DNA from: Actinomycetospora lutea
GTDB lineage: Bacteria; Actinomycetota; Actinomycetes; Mycobacteriales; Pseudonocardiaceae
DNA: 64,000 bases
NCBI RefSeq assembly: GCF_028737205.1
Contig: NZ_JAQZAL010000015.1
Location: 1 to 64,000, forward strand
Direction: 5' to 3'
Shown here: piece after piece, positions 58,850-64,000 of the stretch
How positions within the stretch are numbered: the first letter of the stretch is position 1
Layout: each line of letters starts with the position of its first letter
Translations under genes and position numbers: made by a program
The notes under the pieces: generated by a model
What the model was told of the DNA's origin: nothing
The model's database searches: none
What the model saw: the letters and a program-made list of their open reading frames with translations, nothing else

Positions 58850-59241
58850 GACCCGGCGCCCCGCGCGGCCGGGCGGCACTCGCCACGGTCCTCGCCACGG
58901 TCCTCGCCACGGTCCTCGCCACGGTCCTCGCCACGGCCGAGGTGGCGTTCGAGGGCGTCGAGGCGCCCCGCCCAGAAGCGCGTCTGGCGGGCGGCCCACC
59001 CGGCGAGGTCGTCGAGCGGGCCGCGCGCGAGGCGGTAGACCCGGCGCTGGGCGTCGACCGAGCTCGTGACCACCCCGGCCTCGCGCAGCACCCTCAGGTG
59101 CTTGGACGCCGTCGGCTGGCGGATGCCGAAGCGCTGCGCGGCGAGCTCCGAGAGCTCCCCGGCCGTCGCCTCGCCGCGGTCGGCCAGCCGCTCGACCATC
59201 GAGCGCCGCACCGGGTCGGCGACCGCCCGGAACACGTCCAC
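58846..59241 (-). CDS. ArsR/SmtB family transcriptional regulator
   Basis: A 131-residue winged-helix repressor. It opens VFRAVADPVRRSMVERLADRG and continues with FGIRQPTASKHLRVLREAGVV, the recognition helix. The C-terminal region WAARQTRFWAGRLDALERHL matches the SRPBCC-associated non-metal ArsR subgroup. After residue 106 the protein ends in GEDR repeats encoded by a 12-bp tandem array. Metal-binding CxC motifs are absent. GTG start at 59241, divergent from the phosphotriesterase-like gene, with a dyad over its probable -10. Confidence 0.93.
   Translation of the reverse strand: MDVFRAVADPVRRSMVERLADRGEATAGELSELAAQRFGIRQPTASKHLRVLREAGVVTSSVDAQRRVYRLARGPLDDLAGWAARQTRFWAGRLDALERHLGRGEDRGEDRGEDRGEDRGECRPAARGAGS
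58881..58940. repeat. 12-bp tandem repeat in the ArsR gene 3' part
   Basis: Four perfect copies of CGCCACGGTCCT (58881-58928) plus a diverged fifth. On the minus strand they encode Gly-Glu-Asp-Arg repeats. The unit length keeps the reading frame, so copy number can change without frameshift. Confidence 0.9.
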
Positions 59242-59258
59242 CCGCCGTACTTTGCCAC

Positions 59259-59274
59259 ACAGCTATATCGCTGT
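59259..59274. promoter_or_regulatory. Dyad operator in the ArsR/phosphotriesterase divergent region
   Basis: ACAGC-TATATC-GCTGT is a perfect 5-bp-arm dyad in an AT-rich core. Minus-strand GATATA within it fits the -10 of the ArsR gene (start 59241). It could let ArsR repress itself and the divergent operon. Confidence 0.6.
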
Positions 59275-59336
59275 CGAGCGAACAACGGACCGGGGACTAC
59301 GGTGGTCCGGGTCACAACGAGCGGGAGGTGCGGGCG

Positions 59337-60308
59337 ATGCCCACGGTGGAGACGGTGAAGGGCCCGGTCGACGTCGGCGACCTGGGCACGACCCTGATGC
59401 ACGAGCACGTGTTCGTGCTCAGCCCGGACATCATGCAGAACTACGGCGACGAGTACTGGGACGAGGAGGTCCGGGTCGCCGACGCCATCGACAAGCTGCG
59501 CCGGCTGCGCGACCTCGGCGTGACGACCATCGTCGACCCCACCGTCGTCGGGCTCGGGCGCTACATCCCGCGCGTGGCCCGGATCAACGCCGAGGTCGAC
59601 CTCAACATCGTCGTCGCCACCGGGCTCTACACGTTCGACGAGATCCCGCACTTCCTGCACTACCGCGGCCCGGACACCGTGCTCGGCGGCGACGAGCCGA
59701 TGACCGAGATGTTCCTGCGCGACATCCGCGAGGGCATCGGCGGCACGGGGATCAAGGCGGCGTTCCTCAAGGGCGTCGTCGAGGAGCGCGGCCTCACCCC
59801 CGACCAGACCCGCATCCAGCACGCCATCGCGACCACCCACGTCGAGACCGGCGTCCCGATCACCGTCCACACCAACGCCGCACACCAGACCGGGCGGCTC
59901 GCGCTCGACCTCTACGAGCAGGCGGGCGTCGACCTCACCAAGGTCGTCGTCGGGCACGCCGGCGACAGCAACGACCTCGACTACCTGCGCGAGATCGCCG
60001 ACCGCGGCGCCACCATCGGCGCCGACCGCTTCGGCATCGACGTCTTCAACCCCACCGACCAGCGGGTGGCCACCATCGCTGCGCTCTGCGCGGAGGGCTA
60101 CGCCGAGAAGATCGTGCTCGCCCACGACGCGTCCTGCTACATCGACTTCTTCTCCGGCGCGAGCCAGGCGACGAAGGAGCAGATGCTGCCCAACTGGCAC
60201 TACGAGCACATCCACCGCGACGTGCTGCCCATGCTGCGCGAGCAGGGGGTCACCGACGACCAGATCACGACGATGCTGGTGGACAACCCGCGGCGGTACT
60301 TCTCATGA
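59337..60308 (+). CDS. Phosphotriesterase/lactonase-like metallohydrolase
   Basis: A 323-residue TIM-barrel amidohydrolase of the PTE/PLL family. Metal-site residues are the HxH in TTLMHEHVFVLSPD, a bridging Lys in IKAAFLKGVVEERG, His in ITVHTNAAHQ, His in VVGHAGDSND and Asp in LAHDASCYIDFF. Family members hydrolyse lactones or phosphotriesters. ATG at 59337 has GGGAGG; GTG 59328 is an alternative. Its stop overlaps the start of the acyl-CoA ligase gene (ATGA), which makes a lactone-opening step followed by CoA activation plausible. Confidence 0.92.
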   Translation: MPTVETVKGPVDVGDLGTTLMHEHVFVLSPDIMQNYGDEYWDEEVRVADAIDKLRRLRDLGVTTIVDPTVVGLGRYIPRVARINAEVDLNIVVATGLYTFDEIPHFLHYRGPDTVLGGDEPMTEMFLRDIREGIGGTGIKAAFLKGVVEERGLTPDQTRIQHAIATTHVETGVPITVHTNAAHQTGRLALDLYEQAGVDLTKVVVGHAGDSNDLDYLREIADRGATIGADRFGIDVFNPTDQRVATIAALCAEGYAEKIVLAHDASCYIDFFSGASQATKEQMLPNWHYEHIHRDVLPMLREQGVTDDQITTMLVDNPRRYFS

Positions 60309-61825
60309 GCCCCACCCCGCTCGGGCGCGGGGCCGCGCCGTTCGACACCACCGGCATCACCCGCGGCGCCGACGGCGTCGCGCGCTACGACCACCTCGCG
60401 CCGTCGGTCGTGGCGATGGTGCGCGCGTCGGTGGAGCGCCACCCGGACGTCGAGGCGGTCGTCGAGGTCGGCGGCGAGCGCGTCACGTACGCGCAGCTCT
60501 GGGACCGGGCCGCGCGGGTCGCCGGCGGCCTGGTGCTCGGCGGCGTCGGGCGCGGCGACCGGGTGGCCTCGCTGCTGCCCGCCGGGCTGGACTGGGTGGT
60601 CGGGTTCCTCGGCACCCTGCTCGCCGGGGCCGTCGCGGTGCCCGTGAACACCCGCTTCGCCGCGCCCGAGGTGTCCTACGTCCTGGAGGACAGCGCCGCG
60701 GCGGCCGTGCTGCGGCCCGGCGAGGCGCTGCCGGACGGGCACCCCGAGGCCCTCGACGACCTCGTCCCCGGCGACCTGGCCGCGATCTTCTACACGAGCG
60801 GCACCACCGGCCGGCCCAAGGGCGCGCGGACGACCCACGGCAACTTCCTGTCCAACGTCGAGACCGCGATCCGCGTGATCGGGATCGACCGGGCGATCGG
60901 GCCGTCGCTGCGCAACCTCGTCTCGGTGCCGCTGTTCCACGTCACCGGGTGCAACTCGCAGCTGCTCGTCCAGCTCGGGCTGGGCGGCACCACGGTGGTG
61001 CTGCCGGTGTTCGACGGCGCCGCGTTCGTGAGGACGATCGTCGACGAGCGCATCGACACGCTCGTCAGCGTGCCGGCGATCTACGGCCTGACGCTGGCCC
61101 GCGACGACCTCGGCGTCGACCTCTCGCACGTCGCGCGCGTCTCCTACGGCGGCGCGCCGATCGCGCCCGCGCTGGTCCGCCGGCTCATGGAGCGGATGCC
61201 CCAGGCGCGGCTGGGCAACGGGTTCGGGCTCACCGAGACCTCGTCGATCGCCACCTTCCTGCCGCACGAGTGGGCGGCGGAGAACGCGGACTCGGTGGGG
61301 TTCGCGGCGCCGGTCGTCGACCTCGCGCTCGACGGCGTCGACGACGCCGGGGTGGGCGAGCTGCTGATCCGCGGCCCCAACGTCGTCGACGGCTACTGGG
61401 CCGCGCCCGAGGCGACGGCGCGCACGTTCGTCGACGGCTGGCTGCACAGCGGCGACCTCGCGCGCGTCGACGACGGCATCGTGCGGATCGTCGACCGGGC
61501 CAAGGACGTCATCAACCGGGGCGGGGAGAACGTCTACTCGGTGGAGGTCGAGAACGCCCTCGCGGGCGCGCCGGGGGTGGTCGACGCCGCGGTGGTCGGC
61601 GTCCCCGACGACGTGATGGGCGAGAAGGTCGGCGCGGTGCTCGTCGGGTCGGACATCGACGTCGGCGCGGTGCTGGGCTACCTCGACACCCAGATCGCCG
61701 ACTTCAAGGTGCCGCAGTACGTGGTGGTCTCCGCCGACCCGCTGCCCCGCAACCCGGGCGGCAAGCTGCTCAAGCGCACCCTGCGCGACAGCACCGACTG
61801 GGGCGCGCCGGTGCGGGGTCGCTAG
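60305..61825 (+). CDS. Class I adenylate-forming acyl-CoA ligase
   Basis: A 506-residue ANL ligase. The P-loop is IFYTSGTTGRPKGARTTHGN, the A5 motif NGFGLTETSS, the A7/A8 region HSGDLARVDDG and RAKDVINRGGENVYSVEVEN, and the catalytic Lys is in NPGGKLLKRTLRD. It activates a carboxylate as acyl-AMP and then acyl-CoA. Coupled to the metallohydrolase upstream, so it may activate the hydroxy acid released by that enzyme. Its stop lies five bases from the convergent DICT-protein stop. Confidence 0.94.
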   Translation: MSPTPLGRGAAPFDTTGITRGADGVARYDHLAPSVVAMVRASVERHPDVEAVVEVGGERVTYAQLWDRAARVAGGLVLGGVGRGDRVASLLPAGLDWVVGFLGTLLAGAVAVPVNTRFAAPEVSYVLEDSAAAAVLRPGEALPDGHPEALDDLVPGDLAAIFYTSGTTGRPKGARTTHGNFLSNVETAIRVIGIDRAIGPSLRNLVSVPLFHVTGCNSQLLVQLGLGGTTVVLPVFDGAAFVRTIVDERIDTLVSVPAIYGLTLARDDLGVDLSHVARVSYGGAPIAPALVRRLMERMPQARLGNGFGLTETSSIATFLPHEWAAENADSVGFAAPVVDLALDGVDDAGVGELLIRGPNVVDGYWAAPEATARTFVDGWLHSGDLARVDDGIVRIVDRAKDVINRGGENVYSVEVENALAGAPGVVDAAVVGVPDDVMGEKVGAVLVGSDIDVGAVLGYLDTQIADFKVPQYVVVSADPLPRNPGGKLLKRTLRDSTDWGAPVRGR

Positions 61826-61829
61826 CCCG

Positions 61830-63377
61830 TCACTGGCGCGGCCGCGGCACCTCGGCCGCGACGACCCCGTGCGAGCCGGGCAGCAGGGCGTCCGGGTCGG
61901 CGTGGTCGCGCCCGTCCGGGCCGAACCACGGGTGCTGGACGGGGGCGGGCTCCGTCGTGGCGGGGGCCGGTTCGGTCCCGTGGCGGCCCGGCTCGGGCAG
62001 GACGCGACCCGCCCGGGTGGAGACCACCGCGATCCGCTCCCCGGTGGGCGTGCGGCCCGCGTCCACCACGCCCTCGGCCGCGTCGGGCCGGCGCGCGACG
62101 GCGACGCGCAGGTCCTCGACGGGCAGCGGCCGCAGGTGGGTGACGATCGTGGCCACGGTCGCGGTCAGCGGCACGTGCGGGTAGCCGTCGGAGGCGAGCT
62201 CGAGCCCGACGGCGATCTCGTCGCCGAGGCCCGCGAGGTGGCGCGGCGAGGCCCCGGGGACGACGACGAGGAACTCCCGGCGGCCCATCCGGACCGCGGC
62301 GTCGACGGGCCCGAGCGGCTGGCCCAGCGCCGCCGCCACCTTGCGCGCCGCGTGGTACTCGGCGCGCGCGTCGCCGACGTCGTCGAGGCCGGCGACGTCG
62401 ACGAGGGCCAGGCCGACCGGGAGCTCGGTGGACCCGCCCGGGGACGCCCAGCGCTCGAGGAAGTCCGGGGTCGGCAGGCCGCTGGAGGGGTCGATCTCGG
62501 CGGAGCGGTGCGCGTCCGCGGCGCGGTGCGCGTCGGCGAGCTGCTCGCGCAGCGCCCGGCTGCCGGCCTGCGCGGTCTGCATCCGCGTGATCATGTGCGC
62601 CAGCGACGCCGTCGCCCACGCCTCGGCGGGCGTGCCGCCGCTGCCCGCGACCTCGCCGCCGGTGGCCATGACCTCGCCGAGCAGCGCGTCGACGCGGCGC
62701 AGGAGCGGCTCTGCGAGCCGGGTGCCGAGCGCGAGGCGCAGCCGGGCGAGCTCGGCCCCGGCCTGCGCGTGGGCGTAGCCCCAGCGGCCGTGGAACTGCC
62801 GGCCGGCCTCGGTGCCGTGCTCGTGCGCGTCGTAGGCGTGCTGGTCGGTCGCGACGAGGAACGCCCCCGCCTGCGGCCCGACCGCCACGACCGTCCACTC
62901 GTCGGCGAGCTTCTCGTCCGGCTCGATCAGCACCGTGTGCACGCCGCGCGGCGCGGCGTGCTCCTCGCCGCGGACGAACCCGACCACCACGTCGGCGCCC
63001 GCCTCGGCGAGGCGCTCGTAGACGACGCGCTCGCGCTCGAAGAACTCGAGGCGCTGGAATAGGGCGACCACCACCGTCGGCGTCGGCGACGCGCCGATCG
63101 GGCTGGACACCACCGCCTTCTCGATCGCGTGCGACACCGCGACGAGCAGGCGCTTCGGCACCGGCGTCGGGCGACCGCCCGCCGCGTGCTCCCACGTGCG
63201 GCGCGGCTCCTCGTCGAGGCGGGTGCGCGTGGCCCGCGCCGTGGCCTCCGCGACGGCCTGCGACAGCGGACCGGCCACCCCGGCGGTGCCGCCCGCGGGG
63301 ACGGGCGCGACCGGGGGGACGGGCGGCACGGTGGGCACGGTGGCGAGGGGTGCGCTGCCGTTCGGGTGAGTGGTCAC
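61830..63377 (-). CDS. DICT sensory domain plus degenerate GGDEF-like protein
   Basis: A 515-residue cytoplasmic protein. A Pro-rich start is followed by a DICT domain (residues about 75-190; KRLLVAVSHAIEKAVVS, VVALFQRLEFFERERVVYERLAEAG), a helical region (TASLAHMITRMQTAQAGSRALREQL) and a domain resembling GGDEF (EIDPSSGLPTPDFLERW, then VDAAVRMGRREFLVVVPG). The signature is GRREF instead of GGDEF, so cyclase activity is unlikely; it may bind c-di-GMP or act as a regulator. GTG at 63377 has AGGAG upstream. The Pro-rich tail holds HPWFGPDGRDHADPD. Confidence 0.8.
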   Translation of the reverse strand: MTTHPNGSAPLATVPTVPPVPPVAPVPAGGTAGVAGPLSQAVAEATARATRTRLDEEPRRTWEHAAGGRPTPVPKRLLVAVSHAIEKAVVSSPIGASPTPTVVVALFQRLEFFERERVVYERLAEAGADVVVGFVRGEEHAAPRGVHTVLIEPDEKLADEWTVVAVGPQAGAFLVATDQHAYDAHEHGTEAGRQFHGRWGYAHAQAGAELARLRLALGTRLAEPLLRRVDALLGEVMATGGEVAGSGGTPAEAWATASLAHMITRMQTAQAGSRALREQLADAHRAADAHRSAEIDPSSGLPTPDFLERWASPGGSTELPVGLALVDVAGLDDVGDARAEYHAARKVAAALGQPLGPVDAAVRMGRREFLVVVPGASPRHLAGLGDEIAVGLELASDGYPHVPLTATVATIVTHLRPLPVEDLRVAVARRPDAAEGVVDAGRTPTGERIAVVSTRAGRVLPEPGRHGTEPAPATTEPAPVQHPWFGPDGRDHADPDALLPGSHGVVAAEVPRPRQ

Positions 63378-63539
63378 CGGGATCTCCTGGTGTCCGCGTC
63401 GGGGCGGGTGGCCCGGCCGGTTCCCGGCCCACGGCGGGCGACACCTCTTTCCGGGCACCACGCGACGACCGGCCGGTGGGGAGCGACGACGAGACCCAGG
63501 TCACTCGTTCGGACGGCGACCACTCGGGGTGTCCGCGGA

Positions 63540-64000
63540 TCACACCTCGTGACCGGCGACCAGCACCACGTCGAGGCGGCGGGGGCCGTGGACACCCTCG
63601 ACGCGGTCGAGCTCGATGTCGCTGGTCGCCGAGGGCCCGGAGACGAAGGTCAGCGGGCCGTCCGGGTCCAGGCGCGCGAGCGCCTCGGGGACCGACGACA
63701 CGACCTCGGCGGCGCGGACGACGCACACGTGGTGGTCGGGCACGAGGCTGATGGCCCGCCGGCCCTGGTCGGGGGCGAGCGCGTCGAGCACGAACGTGCC
63801 GGTGTCGGCGATCGCCACGGCCGCGCCGGTGACGACGGCGTCGACGCGGTCGAGGTCGGCGACCGACAGCGGCGGGTCGTCGGACCGGACCGACGCCGTC
63901 GCCTCCGCGAGCCAGCGCTCCGGCACCCCGGGCGGGGCGACGACGGTCGTCGCGCCCGCGTCCGCGAGCACCCGCGCGATCGCCGCCGGTACGCCGTCCT
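63540..64000 (-). CDS. LUD-domain protein, LutC/YkgG-like (5' end outside window)
   Basis: At least 152 codons; the frame stays open to the window edge, so the start lies outside. Visible sequence contains VTGAAVAIADTGTFVLDALAPDQGRRAISLVPDHHVCVV and the end LTFVSGPSATSDIELDRVEGVHGPRRLDVVLV, which are LutC signatures. LutABC oxidise L-lactate to pyruvate; LutC itself is a small accessory or electron-linked subunit. lutA and lutB would be expected upstream, beyond 64000. The 162-bp stretch after it, before the DICT gene, has no gene that I can see. Confidence 0.9.
   Translation of the reverse strand, partial: DGVPAAIARVLADAGATTVVAPPGVPERWLAEATASVRSDDPPLSVADLDRVDAVVTGAAVAIADTGTFVLDALAPDQGRRAISLVPDHHVCVVRAAEVVSSVPEALARLDPDGPLTFVSGPSATSDIELDRVEGVHGPRRLDVVLVAGHEV

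Overview
The window is dense, very GC-rich DNA (most third codon positions are G or C). It has many GTG starts, 4-bp stop/start overlaps, TetR, LysR, LacI, Lrp and ArsR regulators, and a mycofactocin-free aerobic catabolic gene set. This fits a high-GC actinobacterium; Pseudonocardiaceae (Pseudonocardia or Actinomycetospora type) is my inference from gene style, not a measured placement. I see no rRNA, tRNA, transposase, integrase, phage or CRISPR sequence, so this looks like ordinary chromosome rich in accessory catabolism.

Layout. 1-3.5 kb: a 13-bp tandem repeat, a secreted membrane-anchored protein, an aldo/keto reductase, an HSL-type esterase, a DUF3253 protein and an SRPBCC protein. 3.6-7.6 kb: a minus-strand set (flavin reductase, CaiB-type CoA-transferase, aldehyde dehydrogenase) facing a TetR regulator. 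7.5-15.7 kb: a complete catechol branch of the beta-ketoadipate pathway in one plus-strand operon (flavin monooxygenase, catA, lysR, catB, catC, pcaD, pcaI, pcaJ), with a divergent MetE-like zinc methyltransferase. 15.8-23.6 kb: PAS protein, acetoacetyl-CoA synthetase, methyltransferase, MFS carrier with a disturbed 5' end, CBS protein, second aldo/keto reductase, VOC protein and MGT glycosyltransferase. 23.6-31.4 kb: a polyol-type ABC importer operon ending in a 42-residue microgene, a divergent LacI regulator, an SRPBCC protein and a xylulokinase.

31.4-34.4 kb is the most interesting part. A small heat shock gene is bracketed by inverted copies of a 67-bp element. Next to it is a tightly overlapping three-gene unit: a multi-spanning membrane protein whose C-terminus is a Gly-rich tail with three evenly spaced cysteines, a DUF692/MNIO (multinuclear iron oxidase) enzyme, and a small partner protein. 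By analogy with methanobactin- and thiaglutamate-type MNIO systems this looks like a cysteine-modifying maturation system acting on a membrane-bound substrate.

34.4-45.2 kb: DEAD-box helicase without a normal start codon, SUKH protein, a membrane protein, ElaA-type acetyltransferase, IlvD, YceI with paired operators, a transmembrane pseudokinase, a small integral membrane protein overlapping YihY/BrkB, and inorganic pyrophosphatase. 45.2-50.9 kb: low-complexity membrane protein, an ABM monooxygenase/DUF3500/carboxylesterase operon, antitoxin-like protein, SDR, DUF3224 and OsmC proteins. 50.9-56.7 kb: a fused indolepyruvate ferredoxin oxidoreductase and its divergent Lrp regulator with three phased operator-like boxes, then an arylamine N-acetyltransferase/thioesterase pair. 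56.9-64 kb: SPL-family radical SAM protein, a 70-residue duplicated small protein, methyltransferase/ArsR pair, divergent phosphotriesterase-like/acyl-CoA ligase pair, a DICT-GGDEF-like protein and a LutC-type LUD protein cut by the window edge.
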